Positions 32,323 to 43,376 of a stretch of 64,000 nt of DNA are shown here, in pieces; position 1 is the stretch's first letter, and each line of letters opens with the position of its first letter. The notes below the pieces were generated by a model. The model worked only from the letters and a program-made list of their open reading frames with translations, ran no database searches and had not been told where the DNA came from. A program made the translations under genes and the position numbers. The stretch is from Bolinopsis microptera. Lineage: Eukaryota > Ctenophora > Tentaculata > Lobata > Bolinopsidae. The DNA is taken from assembly GCF_026151205.1 (NCBI RefSeq), contig NC_087081.1, positions 1,663,886 to 1,727,885 on the forward strand. The letters are read 5' to 3'.

Positions 32323-32576
32323 AAGTTGAGGTTATACGATGCTCAAGTTGTATCTGTATTGATTTACAACTCAAATAGTTGGAGTCCTAAGAAAGCAACC
32401 ATGGAGAAAATGGACACACTCCATCGTAGACACCTCAGGTCCATTTTAAACATCAAATGGCCTAAAGGTATGATAAGTAACAAAGCATTGTATGAAAGGT
32501 GCAAAGTTGAAAAGTTATCCAAGCGTATTGAACACCAGCGGTGGAAAATGTTTGGACACATTCTCAGGAGTACGGA
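32323..32576 (+). pseudogene. LINE reverse transcriptase, extreme C-terminal scrap
   Basis: The frame reads RLYDAQVVSVLIYNSNSW, MDTLHRRHLRSIL and IEHQRWKMFGHILR, the post-RT region shared by many LINE proteins. Homology ends abruptly at STEN near 32576, where gypsy pol sequence begins in another frame. The catalytic domain is absent. Confidence 0.7.
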
Positions 32577-33581
32577 GAATGTTGTAATTTCTTTGAGGCA
32601 CATCTCCAACTCAAGGATAACTATAAACCTAGATGGGTTCCATCGAGAAGGATTCCGTTCAAGCAGCAGCCGGAAATGGATAGACAGATTAGAGGTCTGC
32701 TTAGATCTGGTGTGGTTGAGGAATGCCCTGACCACTCTAATTTTAATTCTCCCCTTTTCCTGGTGCCATCAGGAGATCGCTCTAGATTAGTTGCGGATCT
32801 GAGAATGGTAAATTTAGAGCTTCAGGATGATTTGATGGAGCTGCCTAACTTGAACCACATTTTAGACAAAGTGGGCGATAAGAATCTGTATTCGACAGTG
32901 GATTTGAGTAAATCTTTTCACCAGGTTCCGTATACCAAGGAATCCAGGCATGTCACGGCGTTCATGCACAATCAGAAACGGTATCAGTTTGCTAGAATGG
33001 TCATGGGCCTGAAATCTAGTTCAGCTACGTTTACTAGAATGGTCATGCGATTGATAAACGGTCTGGGTATATCAGATGCGTTAGCATTCTTCATAGATGA
33101 TTTACTGATATTCACGCGTGATGTAAAGTCTCACATTCAGATACTGTCAGTACTCTTTGCTCGTCTAAGGTTGGGTAATCTGAAACTAACACCTCGTAAG
33201 TGCAGATTTTTACGTGAGGAGGTTGAATATGTTGGTATTACTCTAACTAAGGAAGGAGTCAGGATGAACGACTCTCGCATAGAGCATATTAAGAAGTTAG
33301 AACCTCCCTGTAATAGAGCGGAATTGCAGTCAGTTTTGGGCATGTTAAACTATTCCAAGAAGTTCTGCAAGGGATACTCCGAGATAGCACGTCCCTTTTA
33401 TGCTTTACTTCGGAAAAATAAGGTGTTTGAGTGGACTGAAGATTGCCAGAGTGCATTTCAGAGGTTACGTGACATGTTGATATCAAGTCCTGTCCTAGCC
33501 TTTCCGGAGGTTAGCGACCCAGAAAATAGTTATGAGGTGACTCTAGATGGTTCTAAACATGCATTTGGTGGCACAATTTGA
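32577..33581 (+). pseudogene. gypsy reverse transcriptase, 5'-truncated
   Basis: Starts near FFEAHLQLKDNYKPRWVPSR and contains DRSRLVADLRMVN, the NLYSTVDLSKSFHQ motif (first catalytic Asp) and the FFIDDLLIF catalytic box, where the usual Tyr is Phe. The connection region with LGMLNYSKKFCKGYSEIARP follows. It ends at a TGA (33579-33581) at the RT/RNase H border, where continuity requires a shift into the frame of the next ORF. Polymerisation of retrotransposon cDNA is the family function; this copy is broken. Confidence 0.8.
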
Positions 33582-36322
33582 CTCAGTGGATCAAAGGAAG
33601 GAGGAGGGTGATTGCATACTTTTCTCGTAAGGTTCCGGACCACAAGCGGATATGGCCGCAAACTCAGATTGAATTTGAGACTTTATATCAGACTCTGAAA
33701 CATTTCTCGGTTTACTTACGTGGCGTTAAAAACTTCACTGTTATCACAGATTGTCTGCCACTCTTAAATATTACGACAATATTTTCAAAGATGTCATCTT
33801 CTGTTATCAGGAAGCTTCAGGAGCTTGCTAACTATACTTTTACTATGAAGCATATCTCGGGGAAGAGTAACCAGATGTGTGATGGACTTAGTCGTTATAA
33901 GTATCAGGTTTATGGTAAATCTCGAGAAAATATTGCGAGCATTGGTCATAGTTCCACTTTCAGTCTTGATGCTGCGTTAGAGGGAGTAAACCGGGTGAGA
34001 CGTGAGCATTATAGATGTAAACACCCGATACTGTTTAAGAGGATGCAAGTACCGGTTAGCAGCGAGACTGTGGTTGATAATGATTGCAGTAATCTGATTG
34101 AGGAATCTTGCAATGAGGTGAGTGTTGAGGACAGTATGATTCCGGGGTTCTTGTTTGATGAAAATAGTGAAGACCCTAGTATTGTGAGCATTGTTCAGAT
34201 TACGCCTGAAGTTGATAGCCGTCATTGCAATTGTAATCTTACCCAGGCTGATCCTATTCCTACAGAGGAAGCATCAGTTATAGTGGAAGCAGTGGAAATT
34301 GTTTCAACGGTTACTAGTGATGTAAGCTCACTAGAGAGAGGGGTCAAATTTCTTAATCCTACCCATGAGCAGATTAAACAGGCTCAGAAGGATGATGATA
34401 TTTTAAACCAGGTTTACAGTTGGGTTACCAAGGGTGAGAAACCTGTTGCCATTCAGACTAGTAAACTGCCTCAGGAACTGTTGAGTTATTGGAAACAGTT
34501 TGATCTTATAAGTATCAAGGACGGGATACTTAGGAGACGTTGGACTGAAGTGAGGGATCCGGAGGGAAGTAGAGAGTTGATCATAGTCCCCGAATCCTTG
34601 CATGAATCTGTCCTGGACATAGTGCATAACCAGGAGACTGCACATGCTGCAGTAGAAAATTGTCTTGAGGTCTGTAAACGACATTTCTACTGGCCGAAAA
34701 TGGGTGAATGTTTCAAATTATGGATCGCAGCATGTTGCAAGTGTGCAGCAAGTAAGCCACCTCAGGCATACAATAAGGCACCTCTCAAACACATATTGTT
34801 CCACTCCTTTAACTCAGCAATTTGTTTCGATCATATAGTTCCTGAGAAGGTTGGTGCTACACCTAGAGGTTACAAGTATATTTTGACTATAACCGATTGT
34901 TGGTCAAATTATGTAGTAGCTATTCCTACTAAGACCCAGACAGCTAAGGAGAGCGTGTCATTGATTCGAAGGTTTTGGATTGATCGTTTTGGCCAGCCTA
35001 GATTCATGATGGCTGATAATCATCCGGGTTTTAGAGCCAAGTATTTCGAGACCATAGCTCAAGCACTAGATTGCAAGTACATTCATGGCCAACCGTACGT
35101 TTCTCGTAGTACTGGAAGAGTTGAGAGAGCAAACCGTCGGTTGAATACTGCCCTGAGAACCAGCTTACCACCGGGACGATACCAGGACTGGGATCTTTGG
35201 TTATCTAGAGTAGTCTTTGTACTTAACTCATTGCGGAATCGGCACACAGGTTATTCTAGCAACAGATTGGTGTTTGGTCGTGAGTTAAACACACCGTTAA
35301 GCCTGCTAGCTGAGAATCGTAAGGATTTCGAGTTAGAGCCTATGAAGGAGAATGAGTTTGATGTTGAAGCGTACGAGCTGTACAAGAATCTCAAGTTTAT
35401 CACCAGAAGGGTGAGGGTTCAAGCTGAGCGTGATTTTTGCTATGCACAGAGATATCACGATAAGCACGTTAAGGGACCATTCTTTGAGGAAGGTGAGGAA
35501 GCGTTTGTTTTGATAAATTGTCCAAAGCACAAGTTCGGTCCTCGTTGGGTTGGCCCGTATAAGATCTCTAAGAAGATAAACGATCACTTGTACTGTTTAG
35601 ATTTGCCTGATGGAGAGAAGAAGGTGTTCAACATTGGAAAGTTAAACTTAAAGAGATATGTCAGGAACAAGTTTTCTGAGAAGCTAGAGACTAGCTTTAC
35701 ATTGCCTAAAATTGTTAGCAGTGAAGCTGAGTTAGAGACGGCCTCATCAAGGCGAGATGTAGTCTATTCCGATAGTGATAGTGAAGAGAAGACAGATTTT
35801 CAACTGAGAAGAGAACCAGCTGTAGCAAGGAAAAGAGAGGTTCATCCGAAGAAGTTTCGTCGGGAGAGGGATGGTGCAGCTAGCATTTATAAACAACCTA
35901 GCTTAAGTTCCACTCCTAGGGTTGTAAATAGTCCTGCTCAGCTAGATCTGAATTCCACTAATCCTAGTTTTAGTACTGTAACACCTCTCACACATAGCAT
36001 TCCCTCAGGCGATAGTGTAGAAACAGTTGATAATTCTGCAGAATTCTTCCCTCCAGATAGGGAGAGATCGGCCGCTAGAAGATCATCGAGTCCGGTTGTT
36101 GGGGAAGGAACGATGGGTCCTAACAGTTCTATGTCATATGATACAGTGGGGCACGACATTGACACAACAGGATCGCTTTCTCCTGTGGATCTAAGAAGAC
36201 AGAGCCCTCCGAGGGAGGAGCGCAGATATAACACTAGGAGACCTGAGGAACGGAGACAACCTGATCGTCTAGGATACAACGTTAGACTAGTTACGGATCT
36301 TATAAAACTCTTCAACCAGTAG
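33578..36322 (+). pseudogene. gypsy RNase H and integrase, frame-shifted from RT
   Basis: No ATG at its start; the frame overlaps the RT frame by four bases. The RNase H remnant (IAYFSRKVPDHKR...HISGKSNQMCDGLSR) is followed by an integrase zinc domain with H...H...CCKC at about residues 348-385. The core carries ITDCWSNY, MADNHPGF and GRVERANR as the DDE positions. A GPY/F-like module (FGPRWVGPYKI, about residue 652) follows. The last 200 residues are Ser/Glu/Arg-rich with no chromodomain. 914 codons open, so only the RT/RNase H shift and the missing 5' part disable it. Confidence 0.8.
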
Positions 36323-37019
36323 AAGACGAGGAGATGCCCGAATAGGGAAGTACACTTACTTTTGGAATCTAGTTTCAGAACAGTATAGTCTTACTCACTT
36401 AGCTAAACTTTCTACTTAGTACTTAGCAGTGGTATAGTACCTTACTTAGGTATAACACGTGTTATCTTTCAGAACATTACTGATAGGGATAATAGGATCA
36501 TTACTCTCAACACGACTCGCTCAGGGCTGCTTTAGTGGCGGAAACGTAGAAACTTTCGAATTTATTTTGACTTCTTTGTTTGCTTGTCAAGGACGTTTTA
36601 GAGATTCCGATACATCTCTATCTAATGATGAAGACTCAACACCAAAGACTCTACAACTTGGTGCAAAAAGGAAGTATTTGAAGGTTTTGGAAAGTTTTGA
36701 AAGATTTGTGGAAGTCAATTTCAGTTTTAACTTTAGAATTTTGAGGATTTAAATTTAATGCACAGGGTTAGGGCCGTGTATTTTTATTTTTGAGACTTGA
36801 CTTATTTTTAAGTTTTGGACTTTTGATGCGTGGGAGCATTGAAATTTAAATTTTGAAAAGGGCGATTATTTTATTGTTTTAAAATATTCGAAAAAATTTG
36901 TTGGGTAGAGATGTTGTAATATGGTATTTAGAGATATCTTTTAGGATATCTTAGTTTTAGTATAACGTTTACGGGACGTAGAATTTAGTATGTGTTTCCG
37001 GGTATTATATAATAACCAA
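36323..37019 (+). other. 3' flank of the gypsy element
   Basis: A 97-codon frame at 36459-36752 lacks an ATG but begins with a signal-like run (LSFRTLLIGIIGSLLSTRLA) after an acceptor-like ctttcag. It could be a remnant of a third retrotransposon ORF. The rest is AT-rich and ends at the LINE poly(A) tract. Confidence 0.35.
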
Positions 37020-37562
37020 TTTTTTTTTTTTTTTTTTTGTCGATGGGCGCTCACTCTACCTCCCCGGGTATGCGGGGAGGCTACGTCCGCCTTGTGGCTA
37101 ACGTCTCTTGGAGCTCTTTTGGTTGCGGAGGTGTACCGAAAGCTCGGCTGGGATGGGGACTCGCTGAGCCGGCACGAACCAAATAGACATAACATTGCTG
37201 TTATGACCCGGTGGAACGGCGATACCCCTAAGAGTATCTGCCATATGTTCCGTCATCGGGGGACTTTCTGAGTCCATAGAAAGTCAACTGTTGAAACAGC
37301 CTCCCGGAAAATTGGGTTTGTTAATGCGAGAAACTTCCACTTCCACTGTTATCTGGCTAACAGCTCCGCTAGGTGTTTCTCGATATTTACTGTGCTTTGT
37401 TTGTTGTTTTGCTGCGCGCGTCCTTTGCGCTCACGCATTTGGAGTGGTTGCGCGCTTTTTGAGGTCCTTTGTATATGGTTAATGCGCTTGAACTAGCAGT
37501 TACTTATGCATAGTGTTTTGGAAGTTATTGACGTGGTATCATAGCCGAGAATTTTTGGTTTT

Positions 37563-39668
37563 TTAGTTTTGATAACATTTATTTTCTTCTTCCATTCTCC
37601 CTGTTCGGTTAATGAATTTGCAAATAGTTTTCGTGTTGAAATTTAGTATTATTTGGTTTAAGGGAATATGTGTTGATTGGAAGATTTCTTGCCTGATGTG
37701 GGAGTAAGCGGGACAATCCGCCATGAAGTGTTCCGTGGTCTCTCTTGTTCCTGGGCAGTGTTTACAGAATGGAATTACGTTCCTGTCCATCTTATTTTCA
37801 TGGTGTGCTAGATGGTTTTGTCCTGAAATAATACCTGTTATGTTTTTTAGGTCTGCTTTGATGTGGTGGGCAATTTTTGGTGGTTTATCTTTAAGGTAGC
37901 TTTTGAGTAAGATTTTGTTACTTATTTTTATTTTACTTTCCTGAATCGATTTTGATCTTTTGTTCAGCATTTGTGTTCCTAGTTTGTGTCTTATTATCGA
38001 GTCTGGTAAGTATAGGAATGGTTCTGGTCCTATTGGTTTACTTTCCGCACCTCTTTTAGCCAATGTATCAGCTGTTTCATTGCCTATAATTCCTATGTGG
38101 GCTCTTACTTTGTATAAAGTGACTTCTTTGTATTTTAGTTGAAGGTCTTTTATGTTGTTTATTGTTTCAATTGTTAATTTTGAGTTTGAATCAAGTTTAT
38201 TTAGTCTTTGGATCGAGTTCAGGGAATCTGTGAAGATCTTTACTGAGTTGGCTTGACTGGTATCATTTTTCAGGAAGGCTGCAGCTTCACAGATGGCGTA
38301 CATTTCAGCTTGGTTGATGGTCGCCATTGTGCCTAATGAGCAGTGTTTATGCAATAGATCAGTTTGTTCTTTGCGAATGTAGATGCCCGCTCCTGCTTGT
38401 TTTCCTTCTTTAGTGTCTATGACTGATCCATCTGTGAATATTTGAATCGTGTTCTCTTCTGGCTCGCATAGTTTTGGGTCGTTGATTTCCTCTTCTGATA
38501 TGGTGAAACTTCTTACGATGTTTTGTGGTTGAGTCTGTTCATTTAGAGGACTGTCCAGATAATATTTCAGAGGTTGAATTTCTTTGTCAAGTTGTCTGGC
38601 ATGTGAGATATAGGATTTCTTACATCCCAGGTTGGTGTCCGGGTACCAGCATTTGTTCGTGTATAATCTTAATGCTGTTTTTGTTGCGATGTTATGTAAT
38701 TTAATTTCAATAGGCATAATGCCTGCTAGGCTGTCCAGTGTAATTTTCGGAGTGGTGGAGAAACCTCCCGTTATTTGAAGTGTTGCAAATTTTTGTACTT
38801 TTTCTAGCATGTGCAGCAGTTGATTTACATTCTTCATTCGGTGGATCCAGAGGAAGCAAGCGTATCCTAGTGTGGGGAGGATAACTTGGTTATAGATCCA
38901 TCTCATTCTAGGGGGGGATACTCCCCATGTTTTACCGATGTAAGATTTGCAGGCCATTAGAAGTTTCATTGCTGCATTGGTTTTTTGTTTTATGTGAACA
39001 TTCCATCTGAGGTGTTTGTCCAGTGTGACTCCCAGGTATTTTACCTCTTTTTCCACTTTGAAAGTAGAGTTTCCCAGGGTTATTGGTTCAAATTTGTATT
39101 TTTTGTTGATTGGTGAGAATATAATTGTGGTAGTTTTCAGAATGCTGAGTTTTACACCGTTTTCGTTACACCATCTGTTGATTGTTTTTAGATAATGTTT
39201 AGCTATATCTCTCATGGTGAGAGATATGTCAATACCTTTTATTATTATCGCTAGGTCATCTGCAAATGCTTGCAGGAAGTCTGGGTTTAGATCGTCCCTT
39301 TCGAGAAGTGTGTTCAGGGTTAGGTTCCAGAGGAGGGGTGATAGGATGGCTCCTTGAGGACAACCTCTGAAGATGTTTCTTTTGATTGTTCTGCCTTGTA
39401 GTTCTAGAGTGATTTCTCGGTTTGAGAGCATGTAGTAAATCCAGTTTATAATTGTTTTGGGGATTTCTATTTTTAGCATCGCATTTCGGATTGAGTTGAA
39501 TTTTAATTTGTCGAATGCGGATTCTATATCCAGGAATATTCCGAGTGCGTATTGTCCGTTTGCTATCGCATCTTCAATCCGTCTAGTCAGTTTGTGAAGG
39601 GCAGCTTCGGTCCCCTTTCTTTTCCTGAATCCATATTGATTTTTTGTCAGTCTTTTGTCGATTTTCAC
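37563..39668 (-). CDS. LINE pol, second part: RT, RNase H, zinc knuckle
   Basis: 701 codons. RT motif A ALGIFLDIESAFDKLKF, motif B GCPQGAILSPLLWN, motif C FADDLAII. The RNase H domain runs from IQIFTDGSVIDTK (first Asp), INQAEMYAI (Glu) and VKIFTDSLNSIQ (Asp) to HIGIIGNETADTLAK (final Asp), all four catalytic positions present. A CCHC-like CKHC...HFMADC lies near the C terminus. RNase H inside a LINE ORF points to the I/R1/LOA assemblage. The start is arbitrary, since it continues the upstream frame across a single-base shift. Confidence 0.85.
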   Translation of the reverse strand: MKIDKRLTKNQYGFRKRKGTEAALHKLTRRIEDAIANGQYALGIFLDIESAFDKLKFNSIRNAMLKIEIPKTIINWIYYMLSNREITLELQGRTIKRNIFRGCPQGAILSPLLWNLTLNTLLERDDLNPDFLQAFADDLAIIIKGIDISLTMRDIAKHYLKTINRWCNENGVKLSILKTTTIIFSPINKKYKFEPITLGNSTFKVEKEVKYLGVTLDKHLRWNVHIKQKTNAAMKLLMACKSYIGKTWGVSPPRMRWIYNQVILPTLGYACFLWIHRMKNVNQLLHMLEKVQKFATLQITGGFSTTPKITLDSLAGIMPIEIKLHNIATKTALRLYTNKCWYPDTNLGCKKSYISHARQLDKEIQPLKYYLDSPLNEQTQPQNIVRSFTISEEEINDPKLCEPEENTIQIFTDGSVIDTKEGKQAGAGIYIRKEQTDLLHKHCSLGTMATINQAEMYAICEAAAFLKNDTSQANSVKIFTDSLNSIQRLNKLDSNSKLTIETINNIKDLQLKYKEVTLYKVRAHIGIIGNETADTLAKRGAESKPIGPEPFLYLPDSIIRHKLGTQMLNKRSKSIQESKIKISNKILLKSYLKDKPPKIAHHIKADLKNITGIISGQNHLAHHENKMDRNVIPFCKHCPGTRETTEHFMADCPAYSHIRQEIFQSTHIPLNQIILNFNTKTICKFINRTGRMEEENKCYQN

Positions 39669-41376
39669 TTTTTCTTCTAGATATATAAGAATGATTTTTT
39701 TCTAGAAGTTTTTGTACATTGGATGTCAGGCTGATGATTCTGAATGCTCTTGGGTTGGAGTAATCATCTTTGAATGGTTTTGCTAATATAATGCTTCCGT
39801 TTTTGTTCCAGGCTTTTGGGGAGCGAGCAGTCTCCAGACATTGTTTGAATATGTGTAAGAGTGGGTCTTTCAGTAAGTCTTTACAGTGGATTATCATCTC
39901 GTTTCTAATTTTGTCGGGTCCTGGTGCTTTTTTAGGCTGTAGAGAGCTGATAGCTTTCTTATAGGCACATTCATTGATGATTTCTCCTGAGATGTTTTCT
40001 TGGTGTTGGAGAGGGTTAAGTAAATCTTCATTTGATATGGGGAAGTGGTGATTTGCAAAGTAACCTAGCGTTTCCTCTGACGTTTTTGTGAATTCTCCGT
40101 TTTCTTTTTTCAAAGTATGGAGTATCTCCCAGTCCTTTTGTTTAGGTTTGGGGAATTTAGCAAGCTTTTTCTTGCTCTTCTCCTCTGAGCAGAAGTCTCT
40201 CCAGCCCTGTCTTTCTACATTTTGGATTTCTCTTCTATAGTCTCTTTCTTGAGTTGTCAGTTCTTGTCTGAGTTTTGGTTGTTCTGGATTCCGGAGGGTT
40301 TTGTTTTTCGCTTTCTTGGTATTAATTTTCAGTTTTTCTAGGTTATCGTTCCACGGTGTTTTGGATTTATGGATGATTTTGGTCCGGGGGCAGATTTCAT
40401 CAAGTGTCTTTTGTAGGATGTTGTTAATGAAATTCATATTTTTATCGAGAGATCCAGGTTTTGTTTTGTAGTTGAAGGGATTCTCCTTTAGCTTAGATTC
40501 AACTTTGGTTCTGAAGTCGTTCCAGTTTGCTTTCTCGTAGCATCTTCTGTAGCTGGTTTTGTTGTTTCCTAGATCGACTTGGAAACTGATCAGTTTGTGG
40601 TCTGATAGCGATACTTCTTCGTGGACTTTCCAGTTTTTTATGAGGTTGTTTGAGAAGTTATTTGTCATGGTGATGTCTATTCTGCTTTTGTGACCTCGAG
40701 TGTTCACGAAGGTGGGTGAGTTCCCTGTGTTTTGTATTTTTAGATCTAGTTCATTGATGAGGTTACTGATGATCCTTCCTCTTTCCGTTTCTTTGTAGCT
40801 ATTCCAAAGAGTGTGGTGGCCGTTGGAGTCAGATCCCAGTATGAGGGGGATATTGTTCTGTTTTGCATAGATGGTTAGTTCCTTGAATTTATTGAGGGTA
40901 GATGGTTCAATTTTTTGTTCGTTCTTCTCTAGGGCCATATAAATTGAAGTGAATATAACTCCTTTCTTTGATATGATGTTGGATTTGACAGTTATTATGT
41001 CTCTATTTGAGAAGTTCCCCATAATGAATGATAATTTGCTTAGTTCTAGTGGTAGCAGGATGGCGGCTCTTGGTGTTTTCTCATGGCAGTAAGCACTGAA
41101 AGCCTTATGAGTAGTTGGAACGAAGCATATTTTGTTTTTAACAGCGTAAGGCTCTTGTGTTAACATGATTTCGTATGGTGATAGTTCCTGGTAGTAATTC
41201 ATGCAAGCGACTTTTTTCTTTTGTAGATTAATTTGTTTAACGTTAGTAAAGTAGCTTTCCTTACCTTTCTCTTTAGTTGAGGGATTGACATTCTGGCGTT
41301 GGGAAACTCTCTTCTTATTCTGAGGGGTTTTGCCGTTTAAGTTATACGCATCGGTACGTGCGGTTCGTTTTCCCAT
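39583..41376 (-). CDS. LINE pol, first part: APE endonuclease and RT N terminus
   Basis: ATG at 41376. APE motifs: LTQEPYAV, LGSDSNGHHTLWN and VSLSDHKLISF, with the SDH motif intact. RT N-terminal motifs KKAPGPDKIRNEM and NPRAFRIISLTSNVQKLLEK follow. Just after LLEK the frame leaves the RT frame; the following RT residues continue in the other reading frame (37563-39668). The break coincides with a T7 run near 39694-39700, so one base lost or gained there, in the genome or in the assembly, explains it. Confidence 0.85.
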   Translation of the reverse strand: MGKRTARTDAYNLNGKTPQNKKRVSQRQNVNPSTKEKGKESYFTNVKQINLQKKKVACMNYYQELSPYEIMLTQEPYAVKNKICFVPTTHKAFSAYCHEKTPRAAILLPLELSKLSFIMGNFSNRDIITVKSNIISKKGVIFTSIYMALEKNEQKIEPSTLNKFKELTIYAKQNNIPLILGSDSNGHHTLWNSYKETERGRIISNLINELDLKIQNTGNSPTFVNTRGHKSRIDITMTNNFSNNLIKNWKVHEEVSLSDHKLISFQVDLGNNKTSYRRCYEKANWNDFRTKVESKLKENPFNYKTKPGSLDKNMNFINNILQKTLDEICPRTKIIHKSKTPWNDNLEKLKINTKKAKNKTLRNPEQPKLRQELTTQERDYRREIQNVERQGWRDFCSEEKSKKKLAKFPKPKQKDWEILHTLKKENGEFTKTSEETLGYFANHHFPISNEDLLNPLQHQENISGEIINECAYKKAISSLQPKKAPGPDKIRNEMIIHCKDLLKDPLLHIFKQCLETARSPKAWNKNGSIILAKPFKDDYSNPRAFRIISLTSNVQKLLEKNHSYISRRKSENRQKTDKKSIWIQEKKGDRSCPSQTD

Positions 41377-41403
41377 TTTGGGATTTATTCGGGGGTTTTG
41401 GGT

Positions 41404-41483
41404 CTACTGTCCGTAGCGGAATATCGAATTTTGATCTACTGTCCGTAGCGGAAAATCGAATTTAGTTCTACTGTCCGTAGCGG
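41404..41483. promoter_or_regulatory. Three 32-bp direct repeats with CTACTGTCCGTAGCGG core
   Basis: Cores at 41404-41419, 41436-41451 and 41468-41483, spaced 32 bases. The core contains a small inverted pair (CTAC...GTAG). A fourth copy of the core lies at 47015-47030, upstream of the spliced gene on the same strand. A position just before a LINE start suggests promoter monomers; this is inference. Confidence 0.45.
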
Positions 41484-42254
41484 AATAACGTATACTTACC
41501 GGGGAAGAGAGGGAGTAGCAGTCTATTGTGAGTTGCTTTAGTCGGGTACAAACTGAGAATCGACTGTCGTCACTGAAACAAGGAGCAAGAGTGGAGGTTT
41601 TCGCGCTCAGATGCGTTTCTGCTCTGATGGAGATTGCTTGCGGAGGTTTTTCATTTTTGGATCATTTGTCAAGGTGCGCGGCGCTACCTTGTTGTGCGCG
41701 TTAGAGATGGGGTATTTTTAAAAAGAGATTTTATGGTGTTGTGTTGTTATTATTATTTTTCTTAGAAGAGTCAGTGTTTTGATTTCTGTTCCTGCTTGTT
41801 TACTTTTTCCTGCTTAGTTTAGAGATAGGTGGAGTTTTGGCTCGTTGCGAAAAATGTGAGACTTTACTTTTTTATGTTTTCATTTTGAGGCTGTCGGCTT
41901 ATCTGTTATCGTTGATAGAAGATGCAGACGACACAGACGTAGGGTTTTATTCTTTTAGTTGTACTTGTTTGTACGCTTAAGTTGTAAGTTTTGGATTCAA
42001 CGGTTTAGTTTCATTCACGTTGTTTTGGACAAGTGAGATAGAATTCTGGAGTCATGAAGTATAAATCAGAAGTAATACCATAGGTTAAAAATTAAAAGTT
42101 AAAATTTTCTTAAAAATCTTCAATTGTTATGTTCAAGAAAGTGAATATTCCCTTTAAAAACAAGTTCAAATTCCAAAACAGTTTGGTACAGGAGGAATAT
42201 TTTAGATTTACTGCCCCCATTGCTCAGTCTCTATTTTATTTCGGTTTATGCGCT
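41484..42254. other. No gene seen
   Basis: Spacer between the LINE and the spliced minus-strand gene; T-rich on the plus strand, only short frames. Confidence 0.45.
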
Positions 42255-42407
42255 TTATCTGGGTGAAGTTGTGATGTCGTCGTTCTTCTTATCAGCAGAT
42301 ATTTGGAGATCCTGGTCCGTCTTTTCTTGTAGTTCTTGTTCTGTTACTGTGTCCACCTGGGTTTGTGTTTTGTTATTTAAATTTTTAAATTTTGTTGTAG
42401 TTAACAT
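42255..42407 (-). CDS. 50-residue ORF overlapping the stop of the 242-residue gene
   Basis: ATG at 42407 lies inside the last codons of the upstream gene (C ATG TTAA), so start and stop overlap by seven bases. The product is polar and helix-like (VDTVTEQELQEKTDQDLQIS; ADKKNDDITTSPR). Such an overlap allows stop-restart translation. It could equally be a 3' exon used by alternative splicing, or chance. Unrecognised. Confidence 0.4.
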   Translation of the reverse strand: MLTTTKFKNLNNKTQTQVDTVTEQELQEKTDQDLQISADKKNDDITTSPR

Positions 42408-43376
42408 GGTAAATCGGGCGTTTTAAGTGATTTTCTCTGAACTTTAGTGGGTAGTGAGGGACAAACCTTCGTTTCAATCCTGGCCCCTGGGAGAGAGCAG
42501 AGGTATGGGTCTCGTGTTGCTTTCAGACGGAATTCAACGCTTTCTATCCTTTTAGCGCCTACATGTAGGATAGTAAAGGGGTTCCCATTCTTTTTAACTG
42601 CCCATACTGGGGGTCGTTCAGTGCCAAAATCGTTGGGACTCATAAATTTACCTGATGGACAAGGGTGTGAGTTTTTTGGTATTAGGTAGGGTGTGAGCTA
42701 TTGAGGTATTTGAATTCTTGGAAGTTTACGATTTTGAAATCGACATCCTGAATTTTCAGTTTTTAGAGGGACTTACCGAGTGACCCGTTTAGGAGTACTT
42801 GAATTGACGCTTTGTCCTTTAGAAAAGTTTCCGGACAATCCCCGTTTATGTACATTTTGATTCTCGTTATCTGTGGAGTGATGTCTATAGCCGGAGAAAA
42901 GAAGTTCCACTGGTTGTTGAGCTTTGTGATGAGCTCCTGCATCAGTCTGGCGGATTTCTCGTCTATCAAGTCTAGTTTCAGTGATCTAGCACCCGGAACA
43001 TTCACTGTGTCCTTTATCTTGATTTCTTGATTTTCGGGGGCGAGCTGAAAGGTTTTGTGAGAGTGGGGATGGCTTTCTTATTAACTTGAGATTTGAAGGT
43101 TGTACGCTTGATTTTAGTTGAGTTTTGTTGAAAGAATCAAATTCACTAAAGTTTGTGGGTACTAACCGCTTTTTCTAAAATGATTCCTCTCATTCTCTTG
43201 AAATCCGGTTTTTCTAATTTTAGGTATGTTTCATGGAATAAGAATAGCACTATCTTTCTGGATCCGGCGGAGTTCGATTCAGTCTGCTTGTCCCTTTCCG
43301 CCCTTTCAATAGCAGTAAGTTTGGGTTTCGGGGCGTTATTGCCCTCACTGTTCCGTTTCCTCTTGTTGTTGAACAT
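42401..43376 (-). CDS. Complete three-exon gene, 242 residues, unknown function
   Basis: Coding exons 43376-43167, 43044-42777 and 42651-42401 (210, 268 and 251 bases) sum to 729, exactly 243 codons with the TAA. Donors are GTTAGT and GTAAGT, acceptors tttcag and catcag, and phases match (0, then 1). An acceptor ctactcag four bases before ATG implies a 5' UTR intron. The N terminus is basic and low-complexity (MFNNKRKRNSEGNNAPKPK). It is followed by IVLFLFHETYLKLEKPDFK, LDLIDEKSARLMQELITKLN and a beta-rich VWAVKKNGNPFTILHV region. It could be a host gene, or a spliced gag-like ORF1 of the adjacent LINE, since it lies upstream on the same strand. No known domain recognised. Confidence 0.7.

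Larger units (their letters stand above)
32577..36322 (+). mobile_element. Ty3/gypsy LTR retrotransposon pol, truncated at 5'
   Basis: RT, RNase H and integrase follow in gypsy order over 3.7 kb. Gag, protease and the 5' LTR are missing: a LINE scrap abuts the RT. No repeat pair that could be LTRs was found; a purine-rich GAAAAGGG string occurs near 36855 downstream. Confidence 0.85.
37020..41403 (-). mobile_element. Nearly intact RNase H-bearing LINE (I/R1-like) with poly(A)
   Basis: Minus-strand APE, RT, RNase H and zinc knuckle in order, ending in an A18-19 tail (T run 37020-37038). The 5' side carries three 32-bp direct repeats (41404-41483) immediately before the first ATG. Whether the upstream spliced gene belongs to it is unclear. 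Confidence 0.8.
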
